Below are positions 1-7,715 of a DNA stretch of 20,467 bases, one piece after another. A model generated the notes under the pieces. It had not been told where the DNA came from and did not search any database. It saw nothing but the letters and a program-made list of their open reading frames with translations. Position 1 is the first letter of the stretch; each line of letters begins with the position of its first letter. The DNA is from an uncultured Ruminococcus sp. (GTDB taxonomy: Bacteria > Bacillota > Clostridia > Lachnospirales > Lachnospiraceae), in the NCBI GenBank assembly GCA_900553885.1, contig USFD01000055.1, positions 1-20,467 on the forward strand, in the 5' to 3' direction. Made by a program: the position numbers and the translations under genes.

Positions 1-97
1 TCCTCGGCCGCTCTACGAATACGATTTCTGTTTCCTCTGTATCCAAGTATTTTCGGATCTTTTTTCAGTCCCATGCCGCAGATAAATTCAAATTCAG
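1..97 (-). repeat. Dispersed repeat, copy A (inverted relative to 20265-20361)
   Basis: Positions 1–97 match the reverse complement of 20265–20361 at about 90% identity (counted by eye: 8 mismatches and 2 single-base gaps). The first 28 bases are identical. The copy begins at the glyA stop codon (94–96) and runs off the left edge of the window, so its full length is unknown. Read on the minus strand, a short open frame starts at an ATG at 74 (MGLKKDPKILGYRG and onward) and stays open to base 1. The same stretch in copy B carries a one-base gap just after this ATG, so conservation is at the DNA level rather than of one peptide. I do not recognise the family. Confidence 0.8.
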
Positions 98-1329
98 CAG
101 AGCGGATATTTTGCTGTAAGCTCCGCTGCCATTTTCTTTCCGGCTTCTACATTGTCTTCGCTCTCGATTACCATTGCAATGATCTCCGCGATTTTATCCA
201 TATCCTCTTCTTTCATTCCCCGTGTTGTGACCGCCGGAGTTCCCAGTCTTACACCGCTTGTGACGAACGGAGAACGGGGATCATTCGGTATGGTATTCTT
301 GTTGCAGGTAATATGGGCGTCATCCAGACGCTTCTCAAGCTCTTTTCCACTGACATTTTTCTCTGTCAGATCTACCAGCATCAGATGATTATCCGTATCA
401 CCGGATACAATCTTCACACCCCGTTTCTTCAGGCCTTCACAGAGTGCTTTGGCGTTTTTTACCACCTGTTTCTGGTATTCTTTGAATTCAGGCTGGAGGG
501 CTTCCTTGAAGCAGACTGCCTTGGCTGCGATCACGTGCATCAGCGGGCCGCCCTGAATTCCCGGGAATACTGCTTTGTTGAAATTGAACTTCTCGTTCAT
601 CTCATTGCTGGAAAGGATCATGCCGCCCCGGGGGCCTCTCAGGGTTTTATGTGTCGTTGTAGTTGTTACGTGGGCATATGGAATCGGGCTCGGATGAAGT
701 CCTGCTGCAACCAGTCCCGCAATATGCGCCATATCCACCATCAGATATGCTCCGACTTCGTCCGCGATCTCACGGAACCGTTTGAAATCAATCGTTCTTG
801 CATAAGCGCTGGCTCCGGCAACAATCATCTTCGGCTTACATTCTTTTGCGATTTCAAGCACTTTATCATAATCAATTACACCTTCGTCGTTTACGCCGTA
901 AGGAACAACATGGAAATATTTGCCGGACATATTTACCGGCGAACCATGGGTCAGATGTCCGCCATGATCCAGATTCATTCCCATATATGTGTCTCCCGGC
1001 TGAAGGATCGCGAAAAATACCGCCATATTCGCCTGTGCTCCGGAATGAGGCTGAACATTTACGTACTCACATCCGAAGAGTTTTTTGGCTCTTTCTCTCG
1101 CCAGGTCTTCTGCCACATCCACACACTGGCAGCCTCCGTAATATCTCTTTCCCGGATAGCCTTCCGCATACTTATTGGTCAGAGGGCTTCCCATTGCTGC
1201 CATTACCGCCTTGCTCACCCAGTTTTCAGACGCAATCAGCTCGATATGAGAATTCTGTCTCTCCATCTCAGCTTTAATTACATCCGCAATTTCCGGGTCT
1301 GTTATCCTGATTTCATCGAAGTCGTACAT
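94..1329 (-). CDS. glyA: Serine hydroxymethyltransferase
   Basis: This PLP enzyme interconverts serine and glycine with transfer of a one-carbon unit to tetrahydrofolate, in the cytosol, and is a main source of methylene-THF. The 411-aa length is normal. Family landmarks are visible: the N-terminal SENWVS segment (34–39), the tyrosine-rich YAEGYPGKRYYGG stretch (54–66), the PLP-contacting VDMAH motif (198–202) and the Schiff-base lysine K228 in THKTLRGPRGG. The ATG at 1327–1329 is preceded by GGAGG at 1339–1343, nine bases away, which fixes the start. The gene stands alone with its own promoter. Its stop codon lies at the inner end of repeat copy A, so any native terminator has been replaced or lies outside the window. 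Catalytic residues look intact. Confidence 0.97.
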   Translation of the reverse strand: MYDFDEIRITDPEIADVIKAEMERQNSHIELIASENWVSKAVMAAMGSPLTNKYAEGYPGKRYYGGCQCVDVAEDLARERAKKLFGCEYVNVQPHSGAQANMAVFFAILQPGDTYMGMNLDHGGHLTHGSPVNMSGKYFHVVPYGVNDEGVIDYDKVLEIAKECKPKMIVAGASAYARTIDFKRFREIADEVGAYLMVDMAHIAGLVAAGLHPSPIPYAHVTTTTTHKTLRGPRGGMILSSNEMNEKFNFNKAVFPGIQGGPLMHVIAAKAVCFKEALQPEFKEYQKQVVKNAKALCEGLKKRGVKIVSGDTDNHLMLVDLTEKNVSGKELEKRLDDAHITCNKNTIPNDPRSPFVTSGVRLGTPAVTTRGMKEEDMDKIAEIIAMVIESEDNVEAGKKMAAELTAKYPLC

Positions 1330-1383
1330 TCTGATTGTCCTCCATAAATTAATTTTACTTTACTGTGAAAAAGCATTAAAGTT

Positions 1384-1413
1384 ATTATATCATAGAACGC
1401 ACTGTTGCGTCTA
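1384..1413 (-). promoter_or_regulatory. glyA promoter (extended -10)
   Basis: On the minus strand a TATAAT -10 box (1384–1389) is preceded by TGA, giving an extended -10 (TGN-TATAAT). The -35 candidate TAGACG (1408–1413) is 18 bp upstream and matches the consensus at four of six positions. The start of transcription would fall near 1377, about 48 nt before the glyA ATG. The spacer contains a 5-bp inverted repeat, ACGCA-ctgt-TGCGT (1397–1410), which could be an operator but may be chance. Confidence 0.65.
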
Positions 1414-1432
1414 CGCAGGATTTTCTGAACTG

Positions 1433-1489
1433 TTTTCAGACAATACAGGCCAAAGGGGACGGACCCCTCTGGCCTGTATTGTCTGAAAA
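1433..1489. repeat. Long near-perfect hairpin (REP-like or terminator candidate)
   Basis: Two 26-base arms, 1433–1458 and 1464–1489, are reverse complements with a single mismatch and a 5-base ACGGA loop. The apex reads AGGGG-ACGGA-CCCCT and each arm contains ACAGGCC. The element starts 14 nt after the polC stop. Downstream in polC direction there is no U-tract; on the opposite strand a T-rich run follows (1490–1502). It is longer than an ordinary intrinsic terminator and resembles a REP or mini-palindrome element inserted in the polC–glyA gap. It could still end polC transcription or protect the mRNA 3' end. Confidence 0.75.
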
Positions 1490-1502
1490 TTCATTTTTCT
1501 TT

Positions 1503-4500
1503 CTATGCAAAATCAAACAGAGACAGCTGATTGCTCTGGGGCAGGTCTCCGAACAGTCCCAGATCCGCCATCAGATCGATGACTGTCTTGCTGACTTTTG
1601 TCCGCTGGCGGAAATCATCCAGAGACAGATAGGGTCCGTCTTTTGACGCCTCTTCCACCGCCTCCGCAGCCTTGTCTCCCATGCCTTCTATACTGGAAAG
1701 GGAGGGCATCAGCTTTCCGTCAATAATCTGAAACTTTGACGCCTTGGCCCGGTAAATATCAATGGGCATAAACTCAAATCCCCGGGCGTACATCTCCTGC
1801 ACGATCTTCATGTCTTTCATTACATCCTGCTCTTTTTTGCTCAGTGTATCACTTCTCTTTTTATAATCCTGCATATAGTAATTCAGTTTATCTTTTCCCT
1901 GACACATAATCTCATAGGAAAACGCGTCCGCACGGATGCCGAAGTATGCCGCATAGTAGGCAAGCGGGTAATGAATTTTGCAGTAGGCAATCCGGTACGC
2001 CATCATTACATAGGCCGCGGCATGGGCTTTCGGGAACATGTAGCTGATCTTTTTGCAGGACCAGATATACCAGTCCGGCACATTTTTCTCCTTCATGGCC
2101 TCCTCCCACTCGGGTTTAAGTCCTTTTCCTTTCCGGACGCTTTCCATGATGGTAAATGCAAGCGCGCTTTCCACTCCCTGATTGATCAGATAGATCATAA
2201 TATCATCACGGGTACAGATCGCTGTGGAAATGGTTGCCTTGCCGGACTTTACAAGTTCCTGGGCATTTCCCAGCCACACGTTGGTGCCGTGGGACAGTCC
2301 GGAGATCCGGATCAGGTCCGAGAGCGTCTGAGGTTTCGTATCTTCCACCATCTGGATAACAAAATCTGTTCCGAACTCCGGAATTCCCAGACATCCCAGC
2401 TTACATCCGTCAATATCCTCCGGCTTTATGCCAAGTACCTCTGTTCCATGGAACAGTTCAATTACTTCCTTGTCATCCAGAGGAATATCCGTGGCCACGA
2501 AAGGATGCTCCTCGTTATACTCATTCTCCATCGCATCTGATGTGATATAGTCCTCCAGAGTACGGATCATGGTGGGATCATCATGGCCCAGAATATCCAG
2601 CTTCAGAAGGTTGTGGTCGATGGAATGATAATCAAAGTGCGTGGTTATAATTCCGCACTCCATATCATTGGCCGGATGCTGTACAGGTGTAAATTCATTA
2701 ATATTATGTCCGTGTGGAAGAACAACGATTCCTCCCGGATGCTGTCCCGTACTGCGCCGGATCCCCGTACATCCCTGTGTGATCCGGTCGATCTCGCACT
2801 TTCTTTTGCGCTGTCCGTGCTCCTCATAATAATTTTTCACAAAGCCGTATGCCGTCTTATCTGCCAGAGTTCCGATGGTTCCGGCCTTAAAGGTATGCCC
2901 TTCGCCAAAAAGCACTTCCGTATACTTATGAGCTTTTGCCTGGTAATCTCCGGAAAAATTCAGGTCAATATCCGGCTCCTTGTCTCCTTTGAATCCAAGG
3001 AATGTTTCAAACGGAATATCAAATCCCGCCTTCACCAGGGGCTCTCCGCATACCGGACAGTTCCTGTCCGGCATATCGAAACCACATCCGCCTGCGAAAG
3101 CCTTCACTTCTTCCGAGTCAAAGTCGCTGTAATGGCATTTTTTACAGTAATAATGCGGACTCAGAGGATTTACCTCTGTAATTCCCGACATGGTGGCCGC
3201 GAAAGATGAGCCGACAGAACCACGGGATCCAACCAGATAACCGTCTGCATTTGACTTCCACACCAGTCTCTGGGCGATAATGTACATAACCGCATATCCG
3301 TTTGAGATAATCGAATTCAGCTCTTTCTCCAGACGCTCCGACACCTGTACCGGCAGTTCCTCGCCATACATCTCATGGGCCTTTTTATAGCAGATATCCC
3401 GCAGCTCCTGGTCAGAATTTTCAATTACCGGCGGACACTTATTGGGATTCACCGGAGAGATTTTCTCTACCATTCCCGCAATCTTTACCGGGTTATCAAT
3501 AACAATTTCCTTTGCTTTAGCCGCCCCCAGATAGGAGAACTCTTCCAGCATTTCCTCTGTAGTACGCAGGAAAAGAGGCGCCTGTTCATCTGCATCGTCA
3601 AACCCTTTTCCTGCCATAATAATCCGGCGGTAAACCTCATCTTCCGGATCCAGGAAGTGAACGTCGCAGGTAGCTACAACCGGCTTGCGGAATTTCTCGC
3701 CCAGCTCCACAATCTGCCGGTTGATTTCCTTCAGATCTTCCTCAGAGGTAACATCCGGGATCCTGTCACTCTCAATCATAAACCGGTTATTTCCAAGAGG
3801 CTGTATCTCATAGTAGTCATAAAAATCCGCAAGTCTTGCAATCTGCTCCTGGGACCGTTTCTCCAGAACTGCCCGGTACAGTTCGCCCGCCTCGCAGGCA
3901 CTTCCGATAATCAGCCCTTCCCTGTGTTCATTGAGCAGACTCTTGGGAATTCTGGGCACTCTTGCGTAATAGGTCAGATGGGATTCCGATATCAGCTGAT
4001 ACAGGTTGTACCGTCCGATATCATTTTTCGCCAGAATAATAATATGGTGGGAAGGCATCTTGCGGATCGCATTGATATTCCGGTCACCGTACCGGTTCAC
4101 TTCCCCAAGAGTATATATTTCCCGTTCCTTGAGCATTTCCACAAAACGGACGAAAATTTCTGCCGTTGCTCCCGCATCATCCACTGCCCGGTGATGATTT
4201 TCCAGAGAAATATGCAGGGCTTTTGCCACCGTATTCAGCTTGTATTTGGAAAGGGTCGGCAGAAGAATTCTTGCCAGAGCCACGGTATCCACATATACGA
4301 ACTTCCGGTCAATCTGCTGATTTCTGCAGTTCTGCTCTATAAATCCGACATCAAATCCCGCATTATGGGCAACCAGGATTCCGTCTCCCACAAATTCAAG
4401 AAATCTGGGGAGAATCACTTCGATTGTAGGAGAATCCATAACCATCTCATCGGTAATACTGGTCAGGTTGGTGATCTCAAAGGGAATAGGCCGTTCCGGA

Positions 4501-6059
4501 TTTACAAAGGTGCTGAACCGGTCGGTTATTTTTCCGTTTTCCACCTTCACCGCGCCGATCTCGATAATTCTGTCCCGGATGGAACTGAACCCTGTGGTCT
4601 CAATATCAAATACAATATATGTATCATCCAGGGACTCTTTATCTGCATTTACCGCAATCTCCGTGAGATCATCCACCACGTATCCTTCTACTCCGTAGAT
4701 TACTTTAAAAGGATCATCTTTATCCAGCGTCTCAATATAGTGATTTGCCACCGGAAAGGCCTGGGCCACCCCGTGATCCGTAATGGCAATAGCCGGATGT
4801 CCCCAGTCGTGGGCACGCTTTACGATATCATTTACTTCGGATACTCCGTCCATGTCGCTCATCTTTGTATGGCAGTGAAGTTCCACACGCTTGATGGGGC
4901 TCAGGTCTTTTCTTGGGACTGTAAAATCTCCGATCTTCTTGATCCCGGTCACTGATCCTATGGTAAGCTCCCCGTCAAACTTATCAATCGTTGTAATTCC
5001 CTTGATCTTGACAAAAGCACCCTTTTTCAGCTCCCCTACAATTTCCGGGAGCTGATCATTTCTTGTAAACATTTTTACTGTGATGGTATCAGTAAAATCC
5101 GTCACGGAGAACATGATAATTGTCTTTTCGTTCCGGATTTCCCTTGTATCAAAACTGATAATCTTTCCGTGAACAGTCACTTCACCCATCTCAGAGACTA
5201 TCTGCTCCATGGGCATGGTTTCATCATCAAAATTCCTGCCGTAAATCAGATTTGGATCATCCCCTGTCTTAACCGGACGGTAATAGTCTTTCTTTTTAAA
5301 CTCTTTCTTCCGTCCCCCTCTGCTTCCGCCGGAAGGTGCATGGGAATGAGTAACGCTCTTTTCTCCGGAAGCGTTCCCGCGAGAGGATGATTCTGTCTTC
5401 GCCTTCTCTGTCCCCGCTGCTTTCTGATCCGGATTTTCTTCCTTTGCGCTGTTTTTCCGGCTGTAGCCGCTTCTCTCGAATATGGCGTTAATCTCCTGCT
5501 GCAGACGCTGCTCGTCATATTCGCGGCTTCCGCTCTCTTCGTTTTCCCGGTAAGAAATATTAAATGAAACATCCATCTGAAACCGCTGGCAGAAAACCTG
5601 TTCCATATAATGCAGAATTTCCTCCCGTCTGCCCTCAGACACAATTGTATCCAGCAGTTCCAGGCAGATAATTCCATCCTCGCCCGGGTGAATCTGAGCA
5701 TGGGAAAACATGCTGGCCGCCAGTACGCTTGTCTCCTTCAGTTCCAGAATCATACTGTCCCTGTATTCCTGCAGAAGAGCTGCCGGTGTATACTGTCCGG
5801 AAAGCGCGTACTTTTCCATGATCTTCACGTTGATATGGGTTCCCGAAAAAAGCTGTTCTTCAATTCTCTGCTCCATGAGCCAGATCTGCTTTTTCTGAAT
5901 GAGATGCCGGCTGAAAATATGTACATGAAGAAAATCACGGCTGGAATTTGTCGTGATTTTCTGAACTTCCACATCTGCAAAAAGGATCTGAATATCCTCT
6001 TCAACTTTTAGTGTGGGAAATACATTAAAAAAAATCTTTTTCTCAGCTACCTGTTCCAA
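1503..6059 (-). CDS. polC: DNA polymerase III alpha subunit, PolC type
   Basis: This is the replicative polymerase of low-GC Gram-positives, with built-in 3'-5' proofreading. Domains in order in the 1518 residues: N-terminal region (1–190), charged linker (about 200–260), OB domain (about 290–375), PHP first half with HCHTKMSD (395–402) and ITDHG (426–430), inserted DEDDh exonuclease (FDIETTG 484–490, HNAGFD 565–570, HHRAVDD 622–628), PHP second half (CDVHF 798–802), CxxC zinc-binding pairs (972/975 and 1001/1004), and palm with PDIDLNFSG (1029–1037) and KLDILGHDD (1153–1161). The tail QLSLF (1511–1515) fits a beta-clamp binding motif. The start is TTG (6057–6059), inside the last codons of ispG, with CAGGAG eight bases upstream. 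This placement implies translational coupling to ispG. All key residues appear intact. Confidence 0.98.
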   Translation of the reverse strand: MEQVAEKKIFFNVFPTLKVEEDIQILFADVEVQKITTNSSRDFLHVHIFSRHLIQKKQIWLMEQRIEEQLFSGTHINVKIMEKYALSGQYTPAALLQEYRDSMILELKETSVLAASMFSHAQIHPGEDGIICLELLDTIVSEGRREEILHYMEQVFCQRFQMDVSFNISYRENEESGSREYDEQRLQQEINAIFERSGYSRKNSAKEENPDQKAAGTEKAKTESSSRGNASGEKSVTHSHAPSGGSRGGRKKEFKKKDYYRPVKTGDDPNLIYGRNFDDETMPMEQIVSEMGEVTVHGKIISFDTREIRNEKTIIMFSVTDFTDTITVKMFTRNDQLPEIVGELKKGAFVKIKGITTIDKFDGELTIGSVTGIKKIGDFTVPRKDLSPIKRVELHCHTKMSDMDGVSEVNDIVKRAHDWGHPAIAITDHGVAQAFPVANHYIETLDKDDPFKVIYGVEGYVVDDLTEIAVNADKESLDDTYIVFDIETTGFSSIRDRIIEIGAVKVENGKITDRFSTFVNPERPIPFEITNLTSITDEMVMDSPTIEVILPRFLEFVGDGILVAHNAGFDVGFIEQNCRNQQIDRKFVYVDTVALARILLPTLSKYKLNTVAKALHISLENHHRAVDDAGATAEIFVRFVEMLKEREIYTLGEVNRYGDRNINAIRKMPSHHIIILAKNDIGRYNLYQLISESHLTYYARVPRIPKSLLNEHREGLIIGSACEAGELYRAVLEKRSQEQIARLADFYDYYEIQPLGNNRFMIESDRIPDVTSEEDLKEINRQIVELGEKFRKPVVATCDVHFLDPEDEVYRRIIMAGKGFDDADEQAPLFLRTTEEMLEEFSYLGAAKAKEIVIDNPVKIAGMVEKISPVNPNKCPPVIENSDQELRDICYKKAHEMYGEELPVQVSERLEKELNSIISNGYAVMYIIAQRLVWKSNADGYLVGSRGSVGSSFAATMSGITEVNPLSPHYYCKKCHYSDFDSEEVKAFAGGCGFDMPDRNCPVCGEPLVKAGFDIPFETFLGFKGDKEPDIDLNFSGDYQAKAHKYTEVLFGEGHTFKAGTIGTLADKTAYGFVKNYYEEHGQRKRKCEIDRITQGCTGIRRSTGQHPGGIVVLPHGHNINEFTPVQHPANDMECGIITTHFDYHSIDHNLLKLDILGHDDPTMIRTLEDYITSDAMENEYNEEHPFVATDIPLDDKEVIELFHGTEVLGIKPEDIDGCKLGCLGIPEFGTDFVIQMVEDTKPQTLSDLIRISGLSHGTNVWLGNAQELVKSGKATISTAICTRDDIMIYLINQGVESALAFTIMESVRKGKGLKPEWEEAMKEKNVPDWYIWSCKKISYMFPKAHAAAYVMMAYRIAYCKIHYPLAYYAAYFGIRADAFSYEIMCQGKDKLNYYMQDYKKRSDTLSKKEQDVMKDMKIVQEMYARGFEFMPIDIYRAKASKFQIIDGKLMPSLSSIEGMGDKAAEAVEEASKDGPYLSLDDFRQRTKVSKTVIDLMADLGLFGDLPQSNQLSLFDFA

Positions 6060-7102
6060 TTTAACAACTCCTGACGCAGTGTACTGAGGAGTTCCTCCTC
6101 TTTTACCTTCTTCACAATCTGTCCTTTTTTAATCAGCAGCCCTTCGCCTATACCGCCTGCAATGCCGATATCCGCTTCCTTCGCCTCTCCCGGTCCGTTA
6201 ACTACGCAGCCCATAACAGCTACTTTAATATCCAGCGGAATATCCTCTACCATTTTTTCCACCTGTCCGGCAAGACCGATCAGGTCTATCTTTGTACGGC
6301 CGCAGGTCGGACAGGATACAACTTCTATCCCGCCTTTTCTGAGTCCCAGTGTCTTCAGAATCAGTTTTGCCGTGCGGACTTCCTCCGCCGGGTCGCCGGT
6401 AAGAGAAACACGGATAGTGTTGCCAATTCCCTCATGCAGAATAATCCCAAGCCCTACAGAAGATTTTATATTTCCGGAATAAACAGTGCCCGCCTCGGTG
6501 ATGCCCACATGAAGCGGATACGGACACTGCTTCGCAATCAGCTCATGGGCTTCCACACACATCAGTACATCGGAAGATTTAATGCTCACCACCAGATTGT
6601 CATACCCCATATCTTCAATCATGTGCACCTTATCCAGCGCGCTCTCTACGATTCCCTCAGCAGTCACTTTCCCATACTTTTCCAGGATATGCTTTTCCAG
6701 AGAACCGCTGTTTACCCCCACCCGGATCGGGATCTGACGTTCTTTTGCTTTGTCGACAACCGCTTTTACCCGTTCTGTGGAGCCGATATTTCCCGGATTG
6801 ATCCGGATCTTATCCGCTCCGTTTTCGATTGAAGCAATAGCAAGACGATAGTCAAAATGAATATCCGCCACAAGAGGAATATGAATTCGCTTTTTAATTT
6901 CTCTGAGCGCCTCCGCCGCCTCCATTGTCGGAACCGCGCATCGGATAATCTCACAGCCCGCCGCCTCGAGCCGGAGGATCTGTTCCACAGTCGCATCTGC
7001 ATTTTCTGTTGGCGTATTTGTCATGGACTGAATCGCCACAGGGTTTTCTCCGCCGATCTTCACGTTTCCAATGGCCACTTCTTTTGTGAGGTTTCTGTAC
7101 AT
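6047..7102 (-). CDS. ispG: 4-hydroxy-3-methylbut-2-enyl diphosphate synthase (flavodoxin/ferredoxin)
   Basis: IspG (GcpE) catalyses the penultimate step of the MEP isoprenoid pathway, converting MEcPP to HMBPP with a [4Fe-4S] cluster. The 351-aa protein has an N-terminal TIM barrel (IQSMTNTPT 24–32) and a C-terminal cluster domain with SCPTCGRT (C264, C267) and GCVVNGPGEA (C299, E306), the known cluster ligands. The ATG at 7100–7102 has AAGGAG seven bases upstream. Its final 13 bases overlap polC, and the polC ribosome binding site lies inside it. In many Clostridia ispG follows dxr and rseP; here a small membrane protein is upstream instead. I see no separate promoter in the 68-bp gap, so it is probably transcribed from the promoter at 7639–7668. 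Confidence 0.97.
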   Translation of the reverse strand: MYRNLTKEVAIGNVKIGGENPVAIQSMTNTPTENADATVEQILRLEAAGCEIIRCAVPTMEAAEALREIKKRIHIPLVADIHFDYRLAIASIENGADKIRINPGNIGSTERVKAVVDKAKERQIPIRVGVNSGSLEKHILEKYGKVTAEGIVESALDKVHMIEDMGYDNLVVSIKSSDVLMCVEAHELIAKQCPYPLHVGITEAGTVYSGNIKSSVGLGIILHEGIGNTIRVSLTGDPAEEVRTAKLILKTLGLRKGGIEVVSCPTCGRTKIDLIGLAGQVEKMVEDIPLDIKVAVMGCVVNGPGEAKEADIGIAGGIGEGLLIKKGQIVKKVKEEELLSTLRQELLNWNR

Positions 7103-7133
7103 TGCTTTTCTCCTTTTTCTGATTTTTAATAAC

Positions 7134-7161
7134 AGAAGAGTCCCGCAGCCGGAACTCTTCT
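7134..7161 (-). terminator. Hairpin between the small membrane protein gene and ispG
   Basis: AGAAGAGT (7134–7141) pairs with ACTCTTCT (7154–7161), with an inner CCG/CGG pairing and one mismatch. In the direction of transcription it is followed only by GTTATTAAAAA, a poor U-tract. It may be a weak or leaky terminator that lowers expression of ispG–polC, or an mRNA-stabilising stem. Confidence 0.4.
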
Positions 7162-7170
7162 CAAAACTCT

Positions 7171-7608
7171 TTATTCACGTTCGAATACAAACTGATCTCC
7201 GTATTCCCGTTCGGTGAGAGTCAGCGTATCATTTTCAATACTATAGCTGTATGTCCCGTCAAACGGATTCTGGTCATCTTCTGAGGCATCAAGTCCATCA
7301 TCTGCACCTTCCGGAACAGATCCGCTTCTTAACTGGACTGTAAATGTCTTGTTTTCCTTATCCACAATGCCATCCAGAGTAAGAGAGTCCTTGTTTTCTC
7401 CGTTTATCCGGGTAAGCACAACAGTGTCGTCTCCCCGGACTTCCATTCGGATTCCCTCATCCTCACTCACCCATGTTCCTTCCAGCGGATTATCTGTAAA
7501 AAGCTTTACAATGAAAAACGCTGCAATAATAACAATGAGTACGGAGGAAACCGTCATAACAGTTCTCCAGGCTGTATTTCTCTTTTCTTCACTGTTTTTG
7601 AAAATCAT
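7171..7608 (-). CDS. Small membrane-anchored lipocalin-like protein, function unknown
   Basis: The 145-aa product has one hydrophobic segment (about 17–37) after a charged N-terminus, so it is probably a membrane-anchored protein with its C-terminal part outside. The rest is beta-rich. It opens with PLEGTWVSED (41–50) and closes with a related FDGTYSYSIENDTLTL stretch (116–131) and a YGDQFVFER end, a pattern like small lipocalin-like domains such as DUF5640; I infer that family and cannot confirm it. An acidic low-complexity stretch lies at about 99–113. The ATG at 7606–7608 has a purine-rich GGAAG six bases upstream. It has its own strong promoter and is followed by a hairpin and then ispG. 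Function is not known; signal sensing or cell-envelope roles would be speculation. Confidence 0.85.
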   Translation of the reverse strand: MIFKNSEEKRNTAWRTVMTVSSVLIVIIAAFFIVKLFTDNPLEGTWVSEDEGIRMEVRGDDTVVLTRINGENKDSLTLDGIVDKENKTFTVQLRSGSVPEGADDGLDASEDDQNPFDGTYSYSIENDTLTLTEREYGDQFVFERE

Positions 7609-7638
7609 AAAATACTTCCCTTCTCACTTACTATATCC

Positions 7639-7668
7639 ATTATAGCGGATTCCGCCGGATACTGTCAA
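7639..7668 (-). promoter_or_regulatory. Consensus sigma-A promoter for the small membrane protein (and probably ispG-polC)
   Basis: On the minus strand TTGACA (7663–7668) and TATAAT (7639–7644) both match the consensus at all six positions, separated by 18 bp. Transcription would start near 7632, about 24 nt before the ATG at 7608. This is one of the two strongest promoters in the window. Confidence 0.88.
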
Positions 7669-7715
7669 CGCTCCGAAAGGGGTTCCCAGGGCAGAAAAAA
7701 GAGAGAAATCTTCTG

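Noticed and set aside
73..1347. Long plus-strand open frame (424 codons) across glyA
   Set aside because: It is the antisense of glyA, has no recognisable domain, is rich in Cys, His and Arg as shadow frames are, and lacks an SD. The minus-strand frame is clearly SHMT.
3375..4955. Plus-strand open frame of 526 codons inside polC
   Set aside because: Antisense shadow of polC; no domain, unlikely composition and no promoter or SD. polC domains are continuous across it.
7669..7715. Terminator for hisC
   Set aside because: Only a 6-bp GCAGAA/TTCTGC pairing with a 14-base loop was found, with no U-tract after it; too weak to call.
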